A stretch of 64,000 nt of DNA, taken from Verrucomicrobiaceae bacterium. Its GTDB lineage: Bacteria > Verrucomicrobiota > Verrucomicrobiia > Verrucomicrobiales > Verrucomicrobiaceae. The stretch's first letter is position 1; each line of letters opens with the position of its first letter. Below are positions 25,441 to 35,200 of the stretch, piece by piece. A model generated the notes under the pieces. It did no database searches, was not told the origin of the DNA, and was given only the letters and a program-made list of their open reading frames with translations. The translations under genes were made by a program, and so were the position numbers. Where the stretch lies: NCBI GenBank assembly GCA_947458455.1, contig CANGYJ010000007.1, positions 307,840 through 371,839 of the forward strand, in the 5' to 3' direction.

Positions 25441-26472
25441 CTACGACCTCCGCAGCAGCATCACCGCCACGAGTCCCAGCAAGCCCACGCCGCCCCAAAG
25501 CATCCATGGCGTGCTCTTTGACCCCGAGGAGCTTGGCAAAGCATCCGCCGTCAATTTCGTCGTCTCCGGCACCATCGCTTCATTCGAGACTTTCACCTCA
25601 GAAGCCGCTTCGGTAACCTTCACGAGGCTCTTTCGGGCCTGCTGAGTCTCTTCGAGTGTTTTTGGCCAATCCACATTCATGAGCAGGTCCCAGCCTGGAT
25701 TTTCATTCTTCACCCGGCATGAGCAGCGGCCGATGAGAAACATGCAGGCATCCTCCAAACCGGCGTCATCCAGTTCATCGAGTTGCCATGCTCCGAGCAC
25801 GCGCCCACGGCCAAAAACCGCCGCCGCAAAGGGCCTCTTCGCATCCACTCGGCCCTTCGGTCCCGCCAGCATCGTGATCAGCGGCTTCTCCACCGCCTCA
25901 TTTTGACGCAGACGCAGCACTTGAAACTTCAGCCTCAGTTCGGGGCCAGGTCCGAGCTGGCTATCGGGATCATTGGGATCTTGGATCGGTAGCGCAGCGG
26001 CCTGTTCGAGAAAGGCGAGACGCCTCGAGATACGCAGCGCCGCCTCTTCGTCGGCTGGGGCGCCACCTTCCACGAGCACCCACGTCACCGAGTCACCTTC
26101 CAAGATGTGTTTTAGGAGCTGCTTTCGCCCCGGCGAATCGAGCAGCTCCGTGAGTGAATCCGAATTCAGTTCACCGCTCCAGGCGGATTGGGATTCATCT
26201 CGTGGAAAATACAAAGTGGCCGCTTTTAGTTGCCCGCTGCGATCCGTCACGATGTCGAGATTCGCTTTTCCACCGGCACGCAAAGGCCGCATCAGGTTCA
26301 CGATCTCCGGCTTGCTAGCCGTCTCGGCTGGCAGCACGAGCTTGAAACGGTCCGCCTCCCAGCGGTCCAAGGCAAAGCGAAACACAGGGATCGTACAGCC
26401 TTCCACCACCTGGCTCAGGGAGATCCAAAACAAACTCAAGACAGTAAAAAAGCGGCATTTCATCATTCGCAC
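25441..26472 (-). CDS. secreted, C-terminally membrane-anchored protein of unknown function
   Basis: 343 residues with three possible in-frame ATG starts in the first four codons. A signal peptide ends near VVEG, immediately before CTIPVFRFALDRW. That block resembles one I remember at the N terminus of secreted proteins in planctomycetes and verrucomicrobia. The last 30 residues form a single hydrophobic segment followed by LLRRS, a C-terminal anchor. A cysteine pair (GRCSCRV) lies near residue 245. There is no recognisable catalytic motif. It is convergent with the molybdate operon and divergent from the FAD oxidoreductase gene, so it is probably a single-gene unit. Confidence 0.7.
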   Translation of the reverse strand: MRMMKCRFFTVLSLFWISLSQVVEGCTIPVFRFALDRWEADRFKLVLPAETASKPEIVNLMRPLRAGGKANLDIVTDRSGQLKAATLYFPRDESQSAWSGELNSDSLTELLDSPGRKQLLKHILEGDSVTWVLVEGGAPADEEAALRISRRLAFLEQAAALPIQDPNDPDSQLGPGPELRLKFQVLRLRQNEAVEKPLITMLAGPKGRVDAKRPFAAAVFGRGRVLGAWQLDELDDAGLEDACMFLIGRCSCRVKNENPGWDLLMNVDWPKTLEETQQARKSLVKVTEAASEVKVSNEAMVPETTKLTADALPSSSGSKSTPWMLWGGVGLLGLVAVMLLRRS

Positions 26473-26585
26473 GCATCAACGCCGCCTCGTCATCACATCG
26501 CACAGGGTTTCCTTTAAAATCTCACGATCATGCAACGCCCTCAATTCTTGTCCAAATGAGAGCATTCCAGGCCTAGGATGTCGCC

Positions 26586-28625
26586 ATGACGCGACTCTGT
26601 CTCTTCTTACTAGCCCTCTCTCTCCACGCCCACGCCGCCGCGCAGGCGGATGTGATCGTGTATGGAGCCACGCCCGGTGGTTTTTGTGCCGCCATCGCAG
26701 CGGCTCGTGAAGGGGCCTCCGTGCTGCTGCTGGAGCCGACGGCCCATGTCGGCGGTGTGAACACGGGCGGGTTGTGCTTCTCCGATTCGAACCAGACAGT
26801 GCGCCGCACGGTCATGGGCCTCTTTGATGAATGGCACAGCCGCATCGAGAAGGACTACCAGCAGCGTGGCGTGACGCTGCCCTACAAGGTGAGTGAAAAA
26901 GACCACAAACACTGGACCTACGAGCCACATGTGGCGGCTAAGATCACGCAGGAGATGCTCGATGAGGCCAGCGTGAAGGTGATGACGAAGCAGGTGCTCA
27001 AATCAGCGATCAAAGACGGCACTCGCATCACGAAACTCGTGACGAGCACCAGTGAGTTTGAGGCCAAAATGTTCATCGACGCCACCTACGAGGGCGATTT
27101 GATGGCCGCAGCAGGCGTGAGCTGGACCATTGGCCGCGAGGGTCGAAAGGAGTTCGGCGAGTCGCTGGCGGGGAAGCAGTATCCGAAGAAGAAAATGGCC
27201 ATGTCAGGACTCGGTGCCGATGGCAAGCCGCTGCCCTTCATCACCACGACCGATGCCGGACCCGATGAAAACGGCGACAAGAATGTCATGATCTACAGCT
27301 TCCGCCTCTGCGTGACGAAAGACTCGGCAAACCGTGTGCCCTTTCCGAAGCCTGCGAACGACGAACCGTCACGCTTTGAGGTCTTGCGACGCTACTTTGC
27401 CCAGGAGAAGCGCCCGCACTTGCTGTGGGATCTTTATCCACTACCAGGAAACAAATTCGACGCGAACAACGGCATCGGAAAACAGTTCTCCATGGGCCTG
27501 ATGGGAGCATGCAATGGCTGGAGCGAGGCGGATGAAGTTGGCCGTGCGAAGATCTGGGAGGCTCACAAGCAATACACCCTGGAGATGCATCACTTCCTCA
27601 GCACCGATCCTGCCGTGCCCGCCGCGATTCGTGAGGAATACGCGCAGATCGGCCTCTGCCGCGATGAGTTCGCCGACTATGATCACTGGTCCCCGCAGCT
27701 CTATGTCCGTGAAGGCCGTCGCATGATCGGTGAATACATCGTCTCGCAAAAGGACATCATGGAGGAGCCGAAGAAGGACGACGCCATTGTCGTGTCGTCC
27801 TTCCCCATCGACTCGCATGATTGCCAGCGTGTCGGCACCGCCAAGTTTGTCATCAACGAGGGCACCATCATGCCGGTGCGCGTGCCGGGAAGGAAACACG
27901 GTTACGCTTATCACATTCCGTATCGAGCCATCACGCCGAAGGCCGCCGAGTGCGCCAACCTGCTCGTGCCGGTGGCTCTTTCCTGTACGCACGTTGGCAT
28001 CTCCTCCATCCGCGTGGAGCCCACCTGGATGATCCTCGGTCAAAGCGCGGGCATCGCCGCTGCTTTGAGCGCGAAACAGAATCTCGACGTGCAAAAGCTG
28101 CCGTATCCGGCCCTGCGTGAGCGTCTGCTGGCGCAGAAGCAGGTGCTCGATCTGCCCGTACTCGCCGAACTGCCACCCGAACCGAAGGGGGCGATGAGCA
28201 TCGACCCGAAAACCTTGCCCGGCATCGTGCTCGACGACAAGCAGGCCGAGTTAAAAGGGGAATGGAGCCACTCCTCCGGCTTCAAACCGCACATCGGCAC
28301 CGGCTACCTCCACGATGACAAACGCGGCGATGGCGAGTCCGTGGCCATCATCCGTTTCAAAGCCCCTGAAACAGCCCGCTACGACCTCCGCATGGCTTAC
28401 TCCGCCCATGAGACGCGGGCGACGAAAGTGCCGCTGTCCATTCAAAATGGCCAAACCGTCGTCGAACTCTTTGTGGATCAAACGCAGCTACTTCCCGCCG
28501 GTGAAGCCTTCCGCAGCATCGGCAAGGTCGAACTCCAAAAAGACCTCGAAACGACCATCACACTCCGAAACCGAGAAACAGACGGTTTTGTGATTTTGGA
28601 TGCGCTGCAGTTGGTGGCTGAGTAA
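26586..28625 (+). CDS. secreted FAD-dependent oxidoreductase (PF12831 type)
   Basis: 679 residues with a signal peptide (about 1-20). The FAD-binding Rossmann motif VIVYGATPGGFCAAIAAAREG follows directly, and TAHVGGVNTGGLCFSD is typical of FAD_oxidored/xanthan-lyase-related proteins. A second FAD contact is VEPTWMILGQSAGIAAALSA near residue 490. Residues about 535-679 form a beta-rich C-terminal domain like the golvesin/xanthan lyase CBM-type module (TGYLHDDKRGDGESV). It probably acts on a carbohydrate or its oxidised product outside the cytoplasm. The next gene follows after 14 bp. Confidence 0.85.
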   Translation: MTRLCLFLLALSLHAHAAAQADVIVYGATPGGFCAAIAAAREGASVLLLEPTAHVGGVNTGGLCFSDSNQTVRRTVMGLFDEWHSRIEKDYQQRGVTLPYKVSEKDHKHWTYEPHVAAKITQEMLDEASVKVMTKQVLKSAIKDGTRITKLVTSTSEFEAKMFIDATYEGDLMAAAGVSWTIGREGRKEFGESLAGKQYPKKKMAMSGLGADGKPLPFITTTDAGPDENGDKNVMIYSFRLCVTKDSANRVPFPKPANDEPSRFEVLRRYFAQEKRPHLLWDLYPLPGNKFDANNGIGKQFSMGLMGACNGWSEADEVGRAKIWEAHKQYTLEMHHFLSTDPAVPAAIREEYAQIGLCRDEFADYDHWSPQLYVREGRRMIGEYIVSQKDIMEEPKKDDAIVVSSFPIDSHDCQRVGTAKFVINEGTIMPVRVPGRKHGYAYHIPYRAITPKAAECANLLVPVALSCTHVGISSIRVEPTWMILGQSAGIAAALSAKQNLDVQKLPYPALRERLLAQKQVLDLPVLAELPPEPKGAMSIDPKTLPGIVLDDKQAELKGEWSHSSGFKPHIGTGYLHDDKRGDGESVAIIRFKAPETARYDLRMAYSAHETRATKVPLSIQNGQTVVELFVDQTQLLPAGEAFRSIGKVELQKDLETTITLRNRETDGFVILDALQLVAE

Positions 28626-28639
28626 ATCTGAAATTCCCC

Positions 28640-29863
28640 ATGAAGCTCCTCCCTCTCCTTTTCCTCACGACATCCCTCTTTGCTGCCGAACCCGTCGCCA
28701 CGGTCACGAGCACACCTGGACTCGTCGCCTTCTGGGACTTCGTGAAGCGTGAAGCGGACGGTCAGAAGCGTTTCACGGCTCATGTGCCCGCTGGAGCGAA
28801 AACCGACTACCCGCTCGATGCGGCGAACTACATCAAAGACTACTGGGGCGCGGGACGTGAGGCAACGTATGCCGATTTTCCGTTGCTGGGTCGCGGACCG
28901 TTTGGGAATGCCATTCGCATCGTGAAGGAGACGGATACGGATTTCCGTCCCTTCCTCTTCGTGCCTCGCTCGCGACTGCATGACACGCCGCTGGACATCA
29001 AGGGCGCGGGCAAGTCGGTCACGGTGGTTGTGTGGGCGATCCGCGAGAGTGGAAATCATGCGCTGGCGGGCATTTGGCATGAAGGCACCGATCTGAAGGA
29101 GAAGAGCACGGCCAGCATCGCGAAGGTGGAGCGCGGGCAGCGTCAATACGCGCTCTTTGCCGGCCTGAACAAGCAAGGCAGCGCCTGCGGTCATGTGTCG
29201 GAGAACGGCGCGAGTTCCTTCTTGAACAAATACGCCCTACACAAGTGCAACTCCGCCGAGCAATCGCCCGAAGTGCTTGCCGATTCACCCGCCGAAGTGC
29301 TCGACAAGTCCTGGCAGTGCTTTGCGATGACCTTCAATCATGAGAGGGATGAACTCACCGGCTGGCTGAACGGGGTCTCCGGTGACCGCTGGCTCGACAA
29401 CCCGAAGAACGACAGGCTCATCTCCTCCGCCTACAATGCCTACATGCAGGGTCACTACGCCAAGCTCCCCGGCAAACAAGACGGCGAGGACGAGACCTTC
29501 CCGAAGGATCAATACTACAACCCGCCCGAAGCCGAGCCGCTGAGCGTCAAAGTGCTCCGCGAGTCCGCCGATGAACGCGTCGAGCTACGCGAGCATCGCT
29601 TCACGAAGATCGAAGTCACTCTGCGCGGCGGCAAAGAAGTCGCCCGTGATCTCGTGGCCCTGCGCCTGAATCCCTGGTGGTATCCGCATGACCTCTACTC
29701 GCCGAAGGACGCGCAAAGCGGAGGCCCCTTCACCATCGGCCGCGTCATCCACAGCTCACGCGGTGTCGGCTTCACCGGCTGGATCGGCGGCGTGGCGGTG
29801 TTTGACCGGGCGCTCAGCGCGGAGGAGTTGGGAAAGCTGGCGGAGACACGGAGTGCGCCCTGA
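28640..29863 (+). CDS. secreted LamG/concanavalin-like protein, unknown
   Basis: 407 residues with a signal peptide MKLLPLLFLTTSLFA. The opening VAFWDF and closing VGFTGWIGGVAVFDRALSAEELGKL are typical of a LamG/concanavalin A-like jelly roll that binds or cleaves glycans. A central region contains FGNAIRIVKETDTDF and LNGVSGDRW. No catalytic residues can be named with confidence. It is transcribed with the FAD oxidoreductase and probably works on the same extracellular substrate. Confidence 0.75.
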   Translation: MKLLPLLFLTTSLFAAEPVATVTSTPGLVAFWDFVKREADGQKRFTAHVPAGAKTDYPLDAANYIKDYWGAGREATYADFPLLGRGPFGNAIRIVKETDTDFRPFLFVPRSRLHDTPLDIKGAGKSVTVVVWAIRESGNHALAGIWHEGTDLKEKSTASIAKVERGQRQYALFAGLNKQGSACGHVSENGASSFLNKYALHKCNSAEQSPEVLADSPAEVLDKSWQCFAMTFNHERDELTGWLNGVSGDRWLDNPKNDRLISSAYNAYMQGHYAKLPGKQDGEDETFPKDQYYNPPEAEPLSVKVLRESADERVELREHRFTKIEVTLRGGKEVARDLVALRLNPWWYPHDLYSPKDAQSGGPFTIGRVIHSSRGVGFTGWIGGVAVFDRALSAEELGKLAETRSAP

Positions 29864-29868
29864 ACAAA

Positions 29869-29889
29869 GTGGCTGCGGCTTCAGCCGCA
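29869..29889 (+). repeat. GTGG-head hairpin between convergent genes
   Basis: GTGG (29869-29872), one base, then stem TGCGGCT/AGCCGCA with a 2-base loop. It lies between the stops of the LamG-like gene and the AraC gene and resembles a REP unit; it may act as a bidirectional terminator. Confidence 0.55.
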
Positions 29890-29915
29890 ATCCCAACTAT
29901 CAACGTTGAACCAAC

Positions 29916-30659
29916 CTACCCCTGATGCCGCATCCGAAACTGCTTCGGCGTTAGGCCGATGCGTTTGCGGAAGTGTTGGGTGAAAGCACTTTGGCCGCAG
30001 AAGGCGTGAGCTTGGGCAATGTCGATGACTTTGTCGTTGGTTTGAATGAGGGCTTCAGCAGCGGACTCGATGCGGATGCGCAGCATGAGTTCATAGGGCG
30101 TGACGCCGAGGGCTTGGTGGATCTTGCGATACAGCGTGCGCTCGGAGAGGCCGCATTCGCGGGCGAGTTCGGCGGTGCTGAGGATGCGGCTGGTGTTCTT
30201 TTGGATGTGGCTGACGATGAGCGTGACTTCGCTGCTGGGCTGATGATGACGGCTGCGGCCTTCGTCGCGGCGGGTGAGACCCATCAGGCCAATGATCTTG
30301 CCGTTCTTGCCCCGCAGCGGAACCTTGGTGGTGAGGAACCAAGTCAGCGTGCGCTGTTCATCATACCAGACTTCGAGGCGATTGATCAACGGTTTGCCCG
30401 TGCGGAAGACGAGTGCGTCATCGGCTCGGTAGGCCTTGGCGGTTTGCTCGGGGAAGAAGTCTTCGTCGAGTCGGCCAATGGCGTCGGCTTCACCTTCGAG
30501 GCCCAGGCGGGTCCACGTCGGCTCGCTGGCAGCAATGAGGCGACTCTCACGATCCTTCACAAAGAAGAAAACGTTGGGCTGCTGATCAAACATGAGCCTG
30601 AATGCCTGTGGATCGGTCATGCTGGCAAAAAAAGCGTTCTGGATGGATTTGGGAGACAT
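29916..30659 (-). CDS. PAS-AraC transcriptional regulator, copy 1
   Basis: 247 residues. Residues about 20-133 form a PAS domain (FFFVKDRESRLIAASEP, then WFLTTKVPLRGKNGKIIGLMG), an intracellular sensor for a small ligand. Residues about 145-245 are an AraC-type double HTH (ARECGLSERTLYRKI and a second helix pair in AHAFCGQSAFTQHFRKRIGLTPKQFR). It is almost identical to the regulator at 36665-37405. Its ATG overlaps the first TGGCAG half-site of the control cassette that it shares with the divergent sulfatase gene, so autoregulation and control of the sulfatase are likely. Confidence 0.9.
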   Translation of the reverse strand: MSPKSIQNAFFASMTDPQAFRLMFDQQPNVFFFVKDRESRLIAASEPTWTRLGLEGEADAIGRLDEDFFPEQTAKAYRADDALVFRTGKPLINRLEVWYDEQRTLTWFLTTKVPLRGKNGKIIGLMGLTRRDEGRSRHHQPSSEVTLIVSHIQKNTSRILSTAELARECGLSERTLYRKIHQALGVTPYELMLRIRIESAAEALIQTNDKVIDIAQAHAFCGQSAFTQHFRKRIGLTPKQFRMRHQG

Positions 30660-30730
30660 GGCAGGATAATGACAACTTTTGGCAGATTTAGGTCATGTAT
30701 TTCCGAATGGAAAGGCGTTTCACTGTTGTC
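30657..30730. promoter_or_regulatory. TGGCAG-N15-TGGCAG control cassette, copy 1
   Basis: TGGCAG at 30659-30664 and 30680-30685 start exactly 21 bp apart, two helical turns, the usual spacing of AraC-type direct half-sites. The block continues with a conserved segment (CATGTATTTCCGAATGG) up to the sulfatase start. The same block occurs at 37403, 45708, 55079 and 60069. Confidence 0.7.
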
Positions 30731-32137
30731 ATGAAATCCCGCCGTTTCTTCTGCTTCCTCACGCTGCTGCTCGCGCCGCTCGTCACGCTGCACGCGGCCA
30801 GTCCTGTGCCATCGAAGCCCAATATCATCATCCTGCTTGCCGATGATCTTGGTTATGCCGACCTTGGATGCCAGGGATCCAAGGAGGTCATTTCTCCGAA
30901 TATCGATTCCATCGCGGCGAACGGAGTGCGATGCACGGCGGGCTACGTGACCGCTCCCCAGTGTTGTCCCTCGCGGGCGGGACTCATGACCGGCCGTTAT
31001 CAAAATCGCTTTGGCTTTGAGGCGAATCCACCGCCTTCGGTTGAGGCCAAGGTAGGCCTGCCCGTGAGCGAGCGCACCCTCGCGGACCGAATGAAAGCGG
31101 CGGGATATGCCACCGGGATGATTGGCAAATGGCATCTGGGTCATTTGGAACCCTTGAAGCCTTACAATCGGGGTTTTGACGAGACCTACTGGCATCCACA
31201 TGGCGGTGTTTTGTTTCCCAATTCCAAGACCGGATTTATTCCCAACCTTTATCGCGGGAAGAATCCAGTCAATGAGCCCGAATACTCCACGGATGCGTTT
31301 GGGCGCGAGGCTGTGGCATTCATTGATCGTCATCAGCGCGAGCCGTTCTTCCTTTATCTCGCTTTCGTCCCGCCGCACTGGCCCATGCAGGCGAAGCCGG
31401 AGCATCTGGCAAAGTTCGCGCACATCCCGGACCTGCACCGGCGCACGATGTTGGGCATGATGGCGTCGCTCGATGAGAATGTTGGACACGTCCTCGCGAA
31501 GTTGCGCGAAACGAAACTCGACGACAACACGCTCGTCTTTTTCCTCAGCGACAACGGCGGCCCGACCGGCCACGCGCGATCGCAGCCTGATGCCGATTTT
31601 GAATACGGTCAGAACACCTCGAAGAATGATCCCCTGCGTGGTGTGAAAGGCGACCTGTTTGAAGGCGGCATCCGCGTTCCGTTCCTCGTGCAATGGAAGG
31701 GCCACATCCCCGCTGGCAAGACCTATGACAAGCCGGTGATCAGTCTCGACATCGCGCCGACAGCGCTCGCGCTCGCCGGTGTGACCCCGCAGCCCGAATG
31801 GAAGCTCGATGGCACCAATCTCCTGCCTCTCCTCACTGGCGAAGACGCTGCTGCGCCGCACGACACACTCTTCTGGCGCTTCCGCTTGCCTCTTCCTCCT
31901 ACCAACCCTGGGCGCGAAGGATGGGCCATGCGTCAAGGCGATTGGAAGCTCGTGAAGAACGGAAAGGAGTCTTTGCGTGTCAGCGGCATCGGCGGGGACT
32001 CTTTGAGTCTCTACAATCTCGTCAGCGACATTGGCGAAACCAAAGATCTGTCGGCCGAACAACCCGAACGCGTTGCCGCGATGACCGCTGCCTACAAGCA
32101 ATGGGACGCGCAAAACATGGAACCGCTGTGGAGATAA
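30731..32137 (+). CDS. secreted type I sulfatase
   Basis: 468 residues from ATG 30731, which opens the signal peptide MKSRRFFCFLTLLLAPLVTLHA. Metal-binding D38-D39 (ILLADDLGY) and the formylglycine motif C78-C-P-S-R82 in PQCCPSRAGLMTG mark an active-type sulfatase. GKWHLGH, FFLSDNGGP and the late GDWKLVKNG complete the fold. It removes sulfate esters from a glycan in the periplasm or outside the cell and needs conversion of C78 to formylglycine by an enzyme not coded here. It lies divergent from PAS-AraC copy 1. It shares its signal peptide almost exactly with the sulfatases at 55154 and 60143 and its EPLWR ending with the latter. Confidence 0.95.
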   Translation: MKSRRFFCFLTLLLAPLVTLHAASPVPSKPNIIILLADDLGYADLGCQGSKEVISPNIDSIAANGVRCTAGYVTAPQCCPSRAGLMTGRYQNRFGFEANPPPSVEAKVGLPVSERTLADRMKAAGYATGMIGKWHLGHLEPLKPYNRGFDETYWHPHGGVLFPNSKTGFIPNLYRGKNPVNEPEYSTDAFGREAVAFIDRHQREPFFLYLAFVPPHWPMQAKPEHLAKFAHIPDLHRRTMLGMMASLDENVGHVLAKLRETKLDDNTLVFFLSDNGGPTGHARSQPDADFEYGQNTSKNDPLRGVKGDLFEGGIRVPFLVQWKGHIPAGKTYDKPVISLDIAPTALALAGVTPQPEWKLDGTNLLPLLTGEDAAAPHDTLFWRFRLPLPPTNPGREGWAMRQGDWKLVKNGKESLRVSGIGGDSLSLYNLVSDIGETKDLSAEQPERVAAMTAAYKQWDAQNMEPLWR

Positions 32138-32150
32138 GGAACCCTATCCA

Positions 32151-32240
32151 ATGAAGCTCACACTCAAACTCCTCACCACCCTGCTGCTCGCGCCGCTGGC
32201 ATACTCGATTGCTGAATGCGACACAACTGCTGCCGAGTGA
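32151..32240 (+). pseudogene. signal-peptide remnant, 29 codons
   Basis: ATG 32151 reads MKLTLKLLTTLLLAPLA and stops after 29 codons, a signal peptide with no mature protein. The junction GGAACC..ATGAAGCTCAC also follows the stop of the sulfatase at 60143. This suggests that both sulfatases were once followed by the same gene, now mostly lost. Confidence 0.5.
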
Positions 32241-32287
32241 TGCCGTGCTCACATGCGTTTATCTTTCTGTTATCCACCCCAACCCCA

Positions 32288-35200
32288 ATGCTCCGTCACT
32301 TCTTCTCTCTCCTCATCCTCGCCTCCATCGCGGGCGCTGCTGAACGCAAACTCGAAATCAACGATGGCGACCGGGTTTTGCTCATTGGCGACGTGCTCGT
32401 CGAGCGCGAGAACAACTATGGCTACATCGAATCAAAGATGCGGCGGGAGTTTGCGGGCAAGAGTTTTGCCGTGCGCAATCTGGGTTATAGCGGTGACAGT
32501 CCGCTGGGAGCTTCACGGGCGAGTTTTGATCCGGTGGAAAAGGGGGTGGATGCACTGAAAGAACAGCTCGCTGTGGTGAAGCCGACGGTGGCGATCCTGG
32601 GCTATGGCATGGCGGCGAGCTTGGACGATCTGACTTATCGAAAGAACGATCCCGTGCTGAATCCCGACCCTGTTCGTTATGGCTTGGAGCACAGTCCGGC
32701 AAAGTTCCGCACAGAACTGCTGGCGCTGATGGATCTGATCACGGCAGCGAGTCCTGAGGGCAAAGTGCGCTTCGTCTTCGTGGGACCGATCAAGCACGAG
32801 GACCTGCGTGCGACACGGCCCGGCTTGCCTGATCCGGCGGAGCACAATGCCTTGCTTGCTGAGTATGAAAAAGTCATGGAGAAGCTCGCAGCAGAAAAGC
32901 AGTCACCCTTTGTGCGGGGTGAGTGGCAGAAGGCGGCGGGCATTGATCTGGCGCAGGGCACGGACAACGGCATTCATTTGAATCCGCGTGGCCTTCAAGC
33001 ACTGAGCGAGAGTTTCGCAGCCCAGCTCGGCTGGAAAACGGATGCGGCCAAGTGGGATGCTGAGACCGCCGAACAGCGCTCCTTGCGGGAGGCAATCCTG
33101 CGCAAGAACTCGCTCTTTTTCCATCGCAGTCGCCCGGCGAACTACACCTACATCTTCGGCTTCCGCAAACAGGAGCAGGGGCGCAATGCGGTGGAGATTC
33201 CGAAGTTTGATCCTCTCATCGAAAAAGCCGAGGCGAACGTGATCGGTATCGCTGCGGGTAAGCCGAGCACACTGCCGCCCGAGCTGCCGAGCGAGACAAA
33301 GCTGCCGGTGCTGGCTTCTTTGCCAAAGCCTGAGTTCACGCTCGACGATGGCCTCTCCATGACGCTCTTCGCCGAAAATCCGCTGCTGGAAAAACCGGTC
33401 GGCATGAACTGGGATACCGCCGGTCGCTTGTGGGTCGCGACATCGAACACTTACCCGCAGGTGAACCCAGATGACCTCGGTGCGCAGATGGAAGGCAACA
33501 GTGTCAAATTTGGCCCATCAACTGGCAATGACCGCATCATCGTGATGGAAGACACGAACCGCGATGGCATGGCGGATGTCTCGCGCATCGTCGCGGACAA
33601 GCTGCTCATCCCTGCGGGTGTCGCGCCGGACAATGACGGTGGCTGCTTTGTCGGAGCCAGCACGGAACTCGTGCATCTCAGCCAACCCGGTGCGGATGGT
33701 CTGCTTAGCGAGCGCCGCATCGTGCTCAGCGGCTTCGGCACGGAGGACACGCATCACATCATCCACGGCCTGCATTGGGGCATTGATGGCCGACTCTATT
33801 TTCAGCAGACCATTTACATCCACTCTCACATCGAGACGCCATGGGGCCTGGTGCGGGCAAACAGCGGCGTTGCTTTCGCTTATGACCCGAACACCGAGCG
33901 GCTCGAAGTCCACTCCAAGGGCCTCGTGAACTGCTGGGGCCAGCAGGAAGACGCCAATGGACAAACCTTCCTCACTTCAGGTGCGGATGGCAATGGCGTG
34001 AGTTGGAGCTTCCCTGGTGCCGTGTTGCCGCCGAGCGAAGGCGCACGCCGTTACATCCAGAGCGTGAGCCCTGGATCGTATCCGAAGTTCTGCGGACTCG
34101 AACTTATCAACAGCCCGCTCTTTGGCCCGGAATGGCAGGGCAGCGCGATCACCAATGACTTCCGCGCTCATCGCATCGTTCGGTTTAACTTCACCGACTT
34201 CACGGCGGATAAGGCTGCGCCAAAGTCCGGCTACATCACGCAAACGCAGGCAGATGTCGCCCGCACCAGCGATGCGGCTTTCCGCCCTATCGCCCTCGCC
34301 ATGGGGCCCGATGGCGGCTTATATGTCGCGGACTGGACCAATCCGATTATCAATCACGGTGAAGTCGATTTCCGCGATCCACGTCGTGACAAGCAACGCG
34401 GCCGCATTTGGCGCGTCGCACCGCAGGGCAGCAAGCCGATTGCCTGGGAGTCAATCGCAGGTCTGCCGGTGGATGCGTTGCTCAACAGACTACTCTCGCC
34501 AAATCGCTGGGAGTTTGAACAAGCTCGCCGTGAACTCGCGAAGTCACCTCTCGCTGACTTGCAAAAGGCGCTCACGACTTGGGTCAAAGATGAAGTCACC
34601 CTCCGACACGCGGCGTGGTTGCTCAGTGGTCGCAGCGCCGATGTCTCGCATCTTCTCGCCATGCTGAAGTCGGGTAAAGATGACACCAGCGTTCAGGTAG
34701 CGCTGCGTGAGATTGGCAAGGCCTACGGCAATCGCGGCATCACTGACATCAGCGCTATCGCTCCGTGGGTGGAGACGGGCCGCAATCCGCGCACGCGCTT
34801 GGAGGCCTTCCGTGCGCTGGGACGTATCAGCACCTTCGAAAGTGCCGATCTGGTCCTCAAAAACATGCCCACCGATGCCAGCGACAGCTTCCTCGACTTC
34901 GCTGCATGGACGACTGTGAACGAACTCGCACGTCCATGGCTCGAAGAACTCGCCGCACATCCCGAGAAGCTCGCAGGTCGTGAAAAACAGCTCACCACAC
35001 TCGCAGACATGGCCGATCCCGTTATCGCCGCGCCTTACATGCAGCGACTCTTTGCCGGACGCGACATCGACGCCGCTGGCAGCGGACCGTGGATCGAACT
35101 CATTGGCAAATCTGGTGGCCAAGCTGAGGTGAACACGCTTTACACCGCCTTCATCAAGGAAGGCAAGCTCCTGCCAGCCGCACGCCTTCGCGCTGCGCGT

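Noticed and set aside
30665..30690. Leaderless promoter for the PAS-AraC gene (CATTAT close to the ATG)
   Set aside because: No -35 at a suitable distance, and the other cassette copies do not keep the hexamer.
30617..32113. 498-codon minus-strand frame
   Set aside because: Opposite a clear sulfatase with all catalytic motifs; no domain in the antisense product.
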